Shown here: one piece after another, positions 15,742-23,799 of the stretch
How the letters are laid out: each line of letters opens with the position of its first letter
How positions within the stretch are numbered: position 1 is the stretch's first letter
Assembly (NCBI GenBank): GCA_040264895.1
Contig: JBDQHL010000003.1
Span: 4,548-68,547 of the forward strand
Direction of reading: 5' to 3'
DNA length: 64,000 bases
Source: PGYR01 sp040264895
Lineage (GTDB): Bacteria > Bacteroidota > Ignavibacteria > Kapaibacteriales > UBA2268
The notes under the pieces: model-generated
Seen by the model: the letters and a program-made list of their open reading frames with translations, nothing else
Told to the model about the DNA's origin: nothing
The model's database searches: none
Program-made: the position numbers and the translations under genes

Positions 15742-17781
15742 TTAATTTTTCGTTTCGAGGATTTTCTCGTGTTCTAAATCATAAGGTGGCATTTCATCTA
15801 TACCGTTGCCTTCCATTAGATAGAAGTCCATCCATCGCATTAGCCGTTTACCATAATCAAGCTGTGCTGCTGATTTTTTGTTACCATGACCTTCTCCTGG
15901 ATAAAAGACCAATCGAACAGGTGTTTCAGTTCGTGTCTTAATATATCGATATAGTTCCATAGACTGACTTGGGTTTACGCGCGTGTCTTCTTTTCCGTGC
16001 ATAATAAGAATTGGAGTCTTAGCTTTATCCGTATGATAGATTGGGCTACGCTCGAGCATCCATTGCCATTTATCCCATGGGTAGTTACGTGCGTGTACAT
16101 TATACATTTCCATTGGAATATCTGTTGTTCCAAATTTTGATAACTGATTTGATATACCAACGAACATAACACTAGCAGCAAAGTGTTCACTCAGGGCTGT
16201 TGCAGCCCATGCTGAAGCATAGCCACCATAAGACCCGCCAGTAATACCAACACGATCTTTGTCTATAAGACCAATTTTATCAAAATGAGTAATCGCATCA
16301 ACCAGGTCATTGAACTCTGCTCCTGCATAATCAGCTTGACCCATTTTACTAAATTCTACACCACGACCAGTACTTCCTCGATAATTTGGGGAAAATACTA
16401 CATAACCTTTGCTAGCTGCATATTTGATTGGATTTGAGTAACGATCTTTCCATTCATTTGAAATGTGGGCTTCAGGACCTCCATGAATCATCATAATCAT
16501 AGGGTAACGCTTACCCTTACTATAATCGTTAGGATAAATCAGTACACCGCCAATTTCTAAACCATCACGTGCTTCGTAAGTTACAGCAACTTGTTTAGGA
16601 AATTCAACACCAGATAGATCAATTGAATATGTAAGTCGCTTTACTGAGCCATCTATTATGCTTACTACCTCCTGAGGATGCGATGAACTACCCGAAATAC
16701 TTATAATATTCTGTCCACCGTTATCAATTGACAAACCCTTAACTACAGCAAGGTCTTGCTTCAGTAGTTGCTTATTTTCACTGTTTTTAGTATTTATTAT
16801 ACCTATTTCGCTGGTCATATTAACTTGCCCAATATAAACTAGGCTATTATCATCAGTCCAATCAACATGACTCATGTGACCCATATAATTTTTAAGATAT
16901 TCAGTTAGATTTCCATTGTCTGCGTTACCAACAAATAGTCTTCCAGCAGAAGGATCATTTATATCCTCAGCACCAATTATTGCTACTTTTTTGCCATCGG
17001 GAGACCAACTAGCCATTCCCAATTTACCCTCAGTTCTAAATGATTGCTTCAAACTTCCATTCAGGCCATAGATTTGATATTGAGAATTAGTATAATTATC
17101 ATCAATCAATGGTGTGGGAGTTGTTCTAGTAAGAATTAAATTATTAGATGGACTAAATTGTAAAGACAAAAAGTTTTTATCAATATCAATTAACTCAGGT
17201 TCTAAATCATCTGAATTTAAGTCAACTTTATATAGATGATTGAACTCATCTGACTCTTCATAAATTTCTGCTTTAAAGCCTTTTGATTTTAAAGACTCCT
17301 CATGCTTTAATTGAGAACTCTTGGCAATAAAAACCAAAGTATTACCCTGACTGTTGATACTGTAAGAACCAATATTGTTATCATGACTTACTAATCTTAC
17401 AGACTCTCCCCCATCAACAGGAATTCTATATATACTGCTATGTTTATCGTCATTTCGCTTAGCAGTGTAATAAATATATTGCCCTTTTGGCCCCCAACTG
17501 ACATTTGAAATATTTACATTTCCACTGATAAATTGGCGAGAATTTCCATCTAAGTCAGATATATGTAATTCAACATAATGACTCCCATCATCATCAATAT
17601 ATGGGATTCTGGGATTAACCAATGTATAGGCAACGTATTTCCCATTTGGAGATATTTCAGCTTGGCCTACATGGCTCAAGGTTACTGTTTCTTCAAGAGT
17701 AAGAGTCCTTGCCGTAGTTTGTGTAGTAGTAAATAATAAACTCACAAACAGAAGAGTAATCAATTTCATTAAGAGGTTCAT
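15742..17781 (-). CDS. Secreted S9-family prolyl oligopeptidase-type peptidase
   Basis: A signal peptide (MNLLMKLITLLFVSLLFTTT) is followed by a WD40-like TolB/PD40 propeller region and a C-terminal alpha/beta-hydrolase domain. The nucleophile sits in GITGGSYGGYAS, the acid in HGKEDTRV and the His in GEGHGNK. This is the dipeptidyl-aminopeptidase/acylaminoacyl-peptidase arrangement, probably periplasmic, degrading short peptides. No T9SS tail is present. The start could be Met1 or Met5. The gene is leftward and converges on glmS at the shared terminator. Confidence 0.92.
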   Translation of the reverse strand: MNLLMKLITLLFVSLLFTTTQTTARTLTLEETVTLSHVGQAEISPNGKYVAYTLVNPRIPYIDDDGSHYVELHISDLDGNSRQFISGNVNISNVSWGPKGQYIYYTAKRNDDKHSSIYRIPVDGGESVRLVSHDNNIGSYSINSQGNTLVFIAKSSQLKHEESLKSKGFKAEIYEESDEFNHLYKVDLNSDDLEPELIDIDKNFLSLQFSPSNNLILTRTTPTPLIDDNYTNSQYQIYGLNGSLKQSFRTEGKLGMASWSPDGKKVAIIGAEDINDPSAGRLFVGNADNGNLTEYLKNYMGHMSHVDWTDDNSLVYIGQVNMTSEIGIINTKNSENKQLLKQDLAVVKGLSIDNGGQNIISISGSSSHPQEVVSIIDGSVKRLTYSIDLSGVEFPKQVAVTYEARDGLEIGGVLIYPNDYSKGKRYPMIMMIHGGPEAHISNEWKDRYSNPIKYAASKGYVVFSPNYRGSTGRGVEFSKMGQADYAGAEFNDLVDAITHFDKIGLIDKDRVGITGGSYGGYASAWAATALSEHFAASVMFVGISNQLSKFGTTDIPMEMYNVHARNYPWDKWQWMLERSPIYHTDKAKTPILIMHGKEDTRVNPSQSMELYRYIKTRTETPVRLVFYPGEGHGNKKSAAQLDYGKRLMRWMDFYLMEGNGIDEMPPYDLEHEKILETKN

Positions 17782-18177
17782 TGTGTTTCCTGTTTTTTTG
17801 AATGCTTATATTTTGTGATAATTGTAATGGAATTTTCTTTTTATCCGTCTGCGACGATACTTCTATTAGCTTAGTGCAATTTTAACAGAAGCTCCTCATT
17901 AGCATCACTTACACAAGTTATTACTTGGTGAGCTAATTTGATTACCCGCCTATATTTTGTATTTTTGGGTTCAATAATTGTGGAGTATTTACTCTAATTA
18001 TAATACAGAGTTTGAAAAAAGAATATGGAAAATAGAGTATATAAAGGTGGGTTAGATAGTAATATTAAATAATATAAATTGAATAATTAGATTGAGATAA
18101 AACTCCAATAAGCTCTTAAGACAAAGGATTGGAGTCTTTCAGCAATTATTAGAAAATATTAATTTCAAGAACAAAGA
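17782..18177. other. Non-coding stretch between S9 peptidase and ALDH
   Basis: No gene or recognisable remnant was found. The only structure noted is ACTCCAAT (18102-18109) and ATTGGAGT (18128-18135) enclosing 18 bases, which with the following TTTTATCTC on the minus strand could weakly terminate the ALDH transcript. The right part near 17782 should hold the peptidase promoter, but no clear motif is seen. Confidence 0.35.
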
Positions 18178-19629
18178 TTAATATTTTATGCAAACATTTT
18201 TTGGCTCTGTGAAAAAGTCCATAGCTTCAAATCCACCTTCGCGACCCATTCCACTGTCTTTTACACCACCGAATGGGGTTCTTAAGTCACGTAGAAGCCA
18301 ACAATTCACCCAAACTATACCAGAATGAAGTTGTTCAGCTACCCTATTAGCTCTACTAATATCTTGAGTCCAAACTGTAGCAGCTAATCCATACTTTACA
18401 CTATTTGCGTATTCTAGCACCTCTTCTTCTGAGCTGAAGGGTTGTAATGTGACAACTGGACCAAATATTTCCTCTTGATTAGTACGGCAATTGTGTCCTA
18501 ATCCCTCTATCACAGTAGGTTCAATAAAGTACCCATTCTCACATCTTCCTTCTGGTCTAACAGCATTTCCACCAGCAAGCACTGTACCTCCCTCTTCTTT
18601 TGCTAACTCAACATATGATAGTACTTTTTCTTGGTGGTCTTTAGAAACCACCGCACCCAAATTACTTGTCTCATCACTTGGATCACCAACTTTTAGCTTC
18701 TTTACCTTGGCTACGAAGTCATCTCGGAATTTTTCATAAATCGACTCGTGAATATAGATGCGAGACCCACAAAGACATATTTGTCCTTGGTTAGCAAAGG
18801 AAGACATAACACTTGTTCTCAAAGCATTGTCATAGTCACAATCGTCGAAAATAATATTAGGATTTTTTCCTCCAAGTTCAAGAGACATTTTCTTGAATTT
18901 TGGAGCTATTGTTCTTGCTATATGTTCTCCAGTCTTAGTTCCACCAGTGAACGAAATCGCCTTTATATCATCGTGGTCAACTATACTTTGACCTGCATTG
19001 GGACCATTCCCATGGACAATGTTTAACACTCCAGCTGGCAATCCAGCTTCTACACAAACTTCAGACAGCAAGTAAGCAGTCATTGGGGTAACCTCACTCG
19101 GCTTAGCTACTACAGTGTTACCTGTAGCGAGAGCAGGTGCAATCTTCCAAGTAAATAGATAGAGTGGTAGATTCCAAGGCGAAATACACCCAACAACACC
19201 CAATGGTTGTCGAAGTGTATAGTTAATAGCAGGCTTTTCTACCATATGGTGTGACTGACTTCCAAAGTGCATTGCCGCAGTAGCATAGAACTTAAAGTTA
19301 GATTTTGCTCTTGGTATATCTACAGCTTTCGCTAGCTTTAATGGTTTACCATTGTCTCTGCTTTCTGCTTCCACAAACTCGTAGAATCGTTTGTCTATTC
19401 CGTCCGCTATTTTCATTATATAATCGTGGCGTGCCTCGTTCGATAATTTAGACCACATTGGAAATGCTGCTTTAGCAGCAGCAACTGCTTTGTTAACATC
19501 ATCTTCATCAGAGTCGGGTATCTGTGAGTAAACTTCACCAACAGCTGGGTCATAGATATCTAAATAATTCTCATTAGCTGGGGCAATCAATTCGCCGTTT
19601 ATATAATTTTTTAGTTTTAACATATTCAT
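18178..19629 (-). CDS. Aldehyde dehydrogenase, ALDH8 / 2-aminomuconic semialdehyde dehydrogenase-like
   Basis: The 483-residue NAD(P)+-dependent enzyme shows the catalytic Glu in SLELGGKNPNIIF and the catalytic Cys in FANQGQICLCGSRIYIH. The FANQGxICLC signature and the end (VNCWLLRDLRTPFGGVKDSG; MDFFTEPK) resemble ALDH8A1 and bacterial 2-aminomuconate/2-hydroxymuconate semialdehyde dehydrogenases, which act in tryptophan/kynurenine or aromatic meta-cleavage pathways. Substrate is inferred only from that family resemblance. No other kynurenine genes are adjacent. It is monocistronic and cytoplasmic. Confidence 0.88.
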   Translation of the reverse strand: MNMLKLKNYINGELIAPANENYLDIYDPAVGEVYSQIPDSDEDDVNKAVAAAKAAFPMWSKLSNEARHDYIMKIADGIDKRFYEFVEAESRDNGKPLKLAKAVDIPRAKSNFKFYATAAMHFGSQSHHMVEKPAINYTLRQPLGVVGCISPWNLPLYLFTWKIAPALATGNTVVAKPSEVTPMTAYLLSEVCVEAGLPAGVLNIVHGNGPNAGQSIVDHDDIKAISFTGGTKTGEHIARTIAPKFKKMSLELGGKNPNIIFDDCDYDNALRTSVMSSFANQGQICLCGSRIYIHESIYEKFRDDFVAKVKKLKVGDPSDETSNLGAVVSKDHQEKVLSYVELAKEEGGTVLAGGNAVRPEGRCENGYFIEPTVIEGLGHNCRTNQEEIFGPVVTLQPFSSEEEVLEYANSVKYGLAATVWTQDISRANRVAEQLHSGIVWVNCWLLRDLRTPFGGVKDSGMGREGGFEAMDFFTEPKNVCIKY

Positions 19630-19792
19630 TTCGTGGTTTTAATTTCAGTAGCAATTATACAAAAATACGAAATATAATGGGATTTAATTAAGTGATTAAC
19701 CCATTATATGTTTTATTAAATATTTATTGATTTAAGAAATAGGATTTTTTTAAAAAATTACAATTCAGTAAATATTACTACTACACAAAAGC

Positions 19793-19899
19793 ATGACAAA
19801 CAGATAGCAAATTTAACGTTTGCATCAGTGTATCCTCACTATATCACTAAGGTTGAGAAAAAAGGTAGAAAAATGGATAAAATATTAAGGACAAAATAA
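19793..19899 (+). pseudogene. DUF2200 remnant (frameshifted and truncated)
   Basis: ATGACAAACAGA (MTNR) at 19793 is followed, after an apparent one-base deletion near 19802-19804, by an open frame reading IANLTFASVYPHYITKVEKK, then GRKMDKILRTK and a stop at 19897. MTxxRI-x(3)-FASVYPHYxxKxEKKGR is the characteristic N-terminus of the small DUF2200 proteins (about 110-120 residues). The remainder of the domain is missing. It lies antisense to the ssb terminator region, in what would otherwise be called an empty 318-base gap. Confidence 0.6.
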
Positions 19900-19926
19900 A
19901 AAGGTACCACCTATATGTAGTACCTT
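19889..19926 (-). terminator. Terminator downstream of ssb
   Basis: On the minus strand AAGGTAC and GTACCTT form a 7-bp stem with a 12-base loop, followed by TTTATTTTGT. It lies about 22 bases beyond the ssb stop codon. Confidence 0.6.
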
Positions 19927-19947
19927 AAGAAACTTTTATTTTTTTCA

Positions 19948-20385
19948 TCATTCTCCGAAACGAGAATCAAAATCACTATCTAAATCGTCATCCGCTCCTG
20001 AAAAATTATCTTCAAAATCGGAACTATCTTCGTTATTGCTTCTACCATTTTTTCTGTCTTCTAACACAAGCATATTGTCTGCTAATATTTCAACAACTTG
20101 TTTTCTATTTCCTTCGCTGTCTTCATAGTTTCTTGTTTGCAACCTACCTTCTACATAGATTCTAGTACCCTTAGTTACTAGTTTATCTATTACTTTTGCT
20201 AGGCCTCGCCATGCGACTATAGTATGCCAATCAGTATGTTCTTTTAGATTTCCTTCTCTATCCTTCCAAGATTCAGATGTAGCCATTCTAAACGAAGTGA
20301 CCGGCACGCCACCAGGTGTTTCTTTAAGTTCAGGTTGCTTACCAACATTCCCAATCAACATTACCTTATTAAGTGTTCTAGACAT
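19948..20385 (-). CDS. ssb: Single-stranded DNA-binding protein
   Basis: The 145-residue protein has an N-terminal OB fold (LNKVMLIGNVGKQPELK; VTSFRMATSESWKD; HTDWHTIVAWRGLAKV; VEGRLQTRNYEDSEG) covering about residues 1-105. A short acidic, Asp/Ser-rich tail follows. SSB coats single-stranded DNA in replication and repair. Unusually, the tail ends DSDFDSRFGE rather than the DDxPF tip through which SSB recruits partner proteins; Phe is present but not terminal. Two consecutive stop codons (TGATGA) follow, so simple misreading is unlikely. It has its own ribosome site (GGGAGAAG). Confidence 0.95.
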   Translation of the reverse strand: MSRTLNKVMLIGNVGKQPELKETPGGVPVTSFRMATSESWKDREGNLKEHTDWHTIVAWRGLAKVIDKLVTKGTRIYVEGRLQTRNYEDSEGNRKQVVEILADNMLVLEDRKNGRSNNEDSSDFEDNFSGADDDLDSDFDSRFGE

Positions 20386-20445
20386 TTATCTTCTCCCGAG
20401 CTATTATTTTTGATTTCAACTTTTATCCTTTTCGATAGGATTTAA

Positions 20446-20480
20446 TATAAAATAAAAAATTCCATTTATCAAATGGAATT
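20446..20480 (-). terminator. Terminator between the lipoprotein gene and ssb
   Basis: AATTCCATTT and AAATGGAATT pair as a 10-bp stem with a three-base loop (20458-20480). On the minus strand they are followed by TTTTTATTTTAT. It would end the transcript of the upstream lipoprotein gene before ssb. Confidence 0.65.
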
Positions 20481-20629
20481 CCTTGTTAAAATTACAGTTT
20501 TAATTTGGGTCTAGCCTTCTATTTGGTTAAGACACATTTTAGTTTTCTGCCATTTCCATTAAAATATTGTCCTTTCAATTTTACTTATCGGTGAGTTTTC
20601 ATAATACTTTAATGTTTTTTTCATTTTTT

Positions 20630-21214
20630 TTACCATAAAGGCAAAGTTTCATATAATTCACTTACATCAAAACTATAGATTTCTATCTCTGCTCCTTCTT
20701 CGGTAGCAAACAATGTATACTCAGTTCCAGGTATATCAGTTTTATGTCTAATTATCGTATCACAATCTACTATCATAGTAGTATATTTTGCATCCTGAAC
20801 TATTTGAAATTTCAATAATTCATCTACATTAATCTTCTTCTCTCTGTAACTATACAAGTATTTATCATTCTCATAAACATCAATCTTATCTGATTTGAAT
20901 ACTGCTTTTATACCTGCTTTCTTACCATCTGCTAAGGGTGAAGTCCTTTCAACTACACTAAACTCAACTGACTTCACTGGCTTTAAGTAAAATGATTTTT
21001 TATATTGAGTTTCATCAAACATTCGAAGAGCAGTAACTGAGCTCTCTTCTATTCTTAGTGCATCGTCAGCAATCAAGTTAACCGTAAGTGGATTGTCAGC
21101 TCTGTAGCCAACTACAGCAGGAAACATAACACTTCTAAACTTGTTCATCACAAATGTATCAGAGGCACATGAAGTGATTAATAACGATAATATAACTATT
21201 GTAATAGGTTTCAT
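20630..21214 (-). CDS. Hypothetical lipoprotein
   Basis: About 194 residues start with MKPITIVILSLLITSCASD, a lipoprotein signal with Cys16 as the lipidation site. The start was set at ATG 21214 rather than the upstream in-frame ATG, because the signal peptide begins there. The mature domain is mixed alpha/beta with no motif I recognise. It is a single leftward gene between the T9SS serine hydrolase (divergent) and ssb, with a terminator 150 bases downstream. The 149 bases in between hold no convincing gene. Confidence 0.7.
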   Translation of the reverse strand: MKPITIVILSLLITSCASDTFVMNKFRSVMFPAVVGYRADNPLTVNLIADDALRIEESSVTALRMFDETQYKKSFYLKPVKSVEFSVVERTSPLADGKKAGIKAVFKSDKIDVYENDKYLYSYREKKINVDELLKFQIVQDAKYTTMIVDCDTIIRHKTDIPGTEYTLFATEEGAEIEIYSFDVSELYETLPLW

Positions 21215-21309
21215 TAAATTATTGTAATTTAGTTGCAAGGTTAAATTTAGAAAAAATTTATTTCACTTTCAAAAAATTTCAATCTTCTTTAAACTATTTC
21301 AAAATATTT

Positions 21310-22482
21310 GTGTCTCAACTATATGAAAAACTAATACTACTTATATTCACTACCTTACACTTATCCGCACGTGATTACTATTATCCACCAATAGATTCGG
21401 ATGACTGGGAAACTACAAACATTACTGATTTAGGTTGGGACACCGATGAGAAAGACGAGTTATCCAACTTCCTAGATACCACTGGCACAAAGGGCTTCAT
21501 CATATTAGTCAATGGTAAGATAGCAATAGAAGAATATTTTAATGAATTTGATAAATCAAAATTTTGGTACTGGGCTTCGGCTGGAAAAACACTTACAGCA
21601 ACTATGATTGGACTTTCCGAGCAAGATGGATTATTAGACATTGAAGAGCCAACTTCCAATTATTTAGGAAATGGCTGGACAAGCATGGACACTGAAAAAG
21701 AAACTAATATTAAGATAAGACACAACCTATCTATGTCAACAGGATTGGATTATGATGTTGATAATCAAAATTGTATAGACCCCGAATGCCTTAACTATCT
21801 TTATGAACCAGGAACGCATTGGTTTTACTACAACACGCCTTACCGATTACTATTAGATGTGTTGGATTCAGTTTATGACAAAAGAATAAATCAAGTTACA
21901 AACCAGCTAATCGGTAACAAAATTGGTATGGGTGGATTTTGGTTAGATTATGTTCGCTGGGGAACAGCGAGAGATTTAGCAAGGTTTGGATTATTCGTAA
22001 CATCTGGTGGGAAGTGGGAAGATAGATTAGAACTTAATTCTGATTATTTTTTCGATATGATAAACACTTCGCAAGAGATGAATAAATCTTATGGTTATTT
22101 GTGGTGGCTCAATGGTAAGGAAAGTTATAGGTTACCAACTTTAAACTTAGAATTTCAAGGACAACTTGTACCCTCAGCACCCAGTGATATGTATGCAGCA
22201 TTGGGTAAAAATGACCAGAAAATTTATGTAGTACCCTCACTTAACATGACAGTAGTAAGAATAGGTGATAGTGCTGGAAAGTTAATGTTAGCTTCTTCAT
22301 CATATGATACTCAGCTTTGGACAATGATAATGAATATGATGCCTACAACAAGTATAGAACTGAAGGAAAACGATTTGTTTATTTACCCAAATCCAGTAAA
22401 GGATGTACTTAAAATAAAGTCTATTGAGAAATTTGATAAAGTTCTAATTTACAATGCATTAGGAAAAAAGTATCTGAATTAG
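21310..22482 (+). CDS. Secreted serine hydrolase (class C beta-lactamase/DD-peptidase fold), T9SS tail frameshifted
   Basis: A signal peptide (from GTG 21310) precedes a beta-lactamase-fold domain with the SxxK motif in WYWASAGKTLTATM, MSTGLDYD, and a Tyr-x-Asn-like YYNTPYR. This fold includes esterases, carboxypeptidases and peptide hydrolases, so substrate is unknown. Near residue 358 a T9SS sorting domain begins (LFIYPNPVKDVLKIKS), but the frame stops at 22480-22482 after KVLIYNALGKKYLN, about 35 residues too early. The remainder of the sorting domain continues in the -1 frame. The break lies at A_AAA_AAG (22464-22470). It may be a mutation, a read error in the A run, or real frameshifting. 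Confidence 0.8.
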   Translation: MSQLYEKLILLIFTTLHLSARDYYYPPIDSDDWETTNITDLGWDTDEKDELSNFLDTTGTKGFIILVNGKIAIEEYFNEFDKSKFWYWASAGKTLTATMIGLSEQDGLLDIEEPTSNYLGNGWTSMDTEKETNIKIRHNLSMSTGLDYDVDNQNCIDPECLNYLYEPGTHWFYYNTPYRLLLDVLDSVYDKRINQVTNQLIGNKIGMGGFWLDYVRWGTARDLARFGLFVTSGGKWEDRLELNSDYFFDMINTSQEMNKSYGYLWWLNGKESYRLPTLNLEFQGQLVPSAPSDMYAALGKNDQKIYVVPSLNMTVVRIGDSAGKLMLASSSYDTQLWTMIMNMMPTTSIELKENDLFIYPNPVKDVLKIKSIEKFDKVLIYNALGKKYLN

Positions 22483-22592
22483 ATTTTAGTAATAATATAA
22501 ATCTTGGATCCTTACCTAATGGATATTACATAATAGAACTTATTAATCACAATAGTACAAGTAAAAGATTTAGGTTTATGAAGGCAGAGTAG
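22464..22592 (+). other. Out-of-frame end of the T9SS sorting domain beginning at slippery heptamer
   Basis: After the in-register heptamer A_AAA_AAG (zero-frame codons GGA AAA AAG) the -1 frame reads VSELDFSNNINLGSLPNGYY, then IIELINHNSTSKRFRFMKAE and TAG at 22590-22592. This is exactly the missing second half of a type A sorting domain (pattern: IxLxxLxxGxYxIxL...KRFxK). A -1 shift at the heptamer restores a continuous protein of about 427 residues. No strong downstream stem-loop or upstream Shine-Dalgarno stimulator is obvious. Confidence 0.7.
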
Positions 22593-22772
22593 AAATAAAC
22601 AAATTTTACTTTTTGAATGATAAAAAAGAAATTTAACTTTCGAAATTACCAAACTACTAACATCCTCTGATTATACTTTATTCCGATAGATTTCTGAGAA
22701 TTTCTATGCCAAATTCATTTTTTTAATTTAGCTTTGACATCCAAGCAAACCCTTTTTACACCACTTCATTGA
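22593..22772. other. Non-coding stretch, nothing recognised
   Basis: AT-rich sequence with no open frame, promoter motif or clear repeat that I could support. Confidence 0.4.
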
Positions 22773-22817
22773 CAATTATAAAAAAAACCAACTCTGCCAG
22801 AAGACAAAGTTGGTTCT
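22773..22817 (-). terminator. Minus-strand terminator without an intact gene
   Basis: On the minus strand AACCAACT and AGTTGGTT form an 8-bp stem with a 16-base loop, followed by TTTTTTTATAATT. It faces a leftward open frame that ends only a few bases before it. It is therefore likely the surviving terminator of a decayed gene. Confidence 0.6.
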
Positions 22818-22821
22818 TATC

Positions 22822-23052
22822 AAATAATAGTTATATGAACTATACCGCTCTTACTACTGTAGTAGCTGCAAGAAGGCTTGTGGATTCTGGTTCGCTTGCG
22901 AAAGCGAAGTCAGTGATGTTTGCTGTAAGAACTGAGCTTTGATTAGTCACAAGGGGTGTGTCAAAAAATAAATTGATGCCAGAGGAAACCCAGCTCTCTA
23001 TTATTATTCTTTGCTTGTACTTTACAGTTATATCAGTACGTACAAAACAATT
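22822..23052 (-). pseudogene. Leftward gene remnant ahead of an orphan terminator
   Basis: A leftward frame of about 76 codons includes VKYKQRIIIESWVSSGINLF, FDTPLVTNQSSVLTANITDF and AFASEPESTSLLAAT before stopping just upstream of a good terminator. No ATG start is present; one in-frame GTG exists in the middle. The composition looks coding (balanced, few rare stretches) and the terminator placement supports an ancestral gene end. I do not recognise the family. The exact C-terminus depends on a few bases near 22860, so the end coordinate is approximate. It may be chance. Confidence 0.3.
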
Positions 23053-23190
23053 TTAACAAGATTTATTTACCATTTATTATCAGTAAAATTAAAATTTCTG
23101 CTCTAAAATAAGTAATTTTGGATGTGTTAATTATGCCTCATAAAATAGGATAATATTCAACACAGCTTTTTTTTTGGTTAATATTATACA

Positions 23191-23796
23191 ATGACTACAA
23201 GCAGCAATAATAATAATAGAATAATAAAACCAGAGGTACTTCTTCAAGCTTATAAGCAAGGTTATTTTCCTATGGCTGATAGCAAAGAAGGAGACATCTA
23301 TTGGCATTGCCCTGACCCAAGAGCAATTATACTACTCAATAACACCAAAAAGCCTAGATCACTCAGAAAAAATGAAGAAAAGAATACGTTTGAATACAGA
23401 GTCAATACTAACTTCAAAGAAGTAATAACCAAATGTTCTGACAGAGATGACACTTGGATTTCTGAGGAAATCATAGAAACTTATGTAAAGCTTCACAATC
23501 TTGGTTCCGCACATTCTGTAGAAACTTATATGGACAATCAATTGGTGGGAGGCCTTTACGGGGTAGCAATTGGTGGTGCATTTTTTGGAGAATCTATGTT
23601 CAACACTAAGACTGACGCAGCAAAGGGTGCCTTTTACTATCTAATTGATTTACTCAAAAAGAAGAACTTTTTGCTTCTTGATACTCAATATATAAATCCG
23701 TTTACAAAGCAACTTGGAGCTATTGAAACTAGCTTTATGGATTATTCAAAAAAGTTAATAAAAGCTATAAACTTTGCCACAAGTTTTGTAGATTAG
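23191..23796 (+). CDS. aat: Leucyl/phenylalanyl-tRNA-protein transferase
   Basis: The 201-residue protein shows the Aat signatures LLQAYKQGYFPMADS, IYWHCPDPRAII, DTWISEEIIETYVKLHNLG, AHSVETYMDNQLVGGLYGVA and GGAFFGESMF. It transfers Leu or Phe from tRNA to N-terminal Arg/Lys, creating an N-degron for ClpS/ClpAP. Length is close to the E. coli enzyme (234), slightly short at the N-terminus. It is the first gene of a rightward cluster; the OmpA-like lipoprotein starts 3 bases after its stop. The link with envelope genes is probably only positional. Confidence 0.93.
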   Translation: MTTSSNNNNRIIKPEVLLQAYKQGYFPMADSKEGDIYWHCPDPRAIILLNNTKKPRSLRKNEEKNTFEYRVNTNFKEVITKCSDRDDTWISEEIIETYVKLHNLGSAHSVETYMDNQLVGGLYGVAIGGAFFGESMFNTKTDAAKGAFYYLIDLLKKKNFLLLDTQYINPFTKQLGAIETSFMDYSKKLIKAINFATSFVD

Positions 23797-23799
23797 ATT

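Noticed and set aside
20481..20629. Short leftward frame MKKTLKYYENSPISKIERTI after the lipoprotein gene
   Set aside because: Only 21 codons, low complexity and no family resemblance; treated as non-coding.
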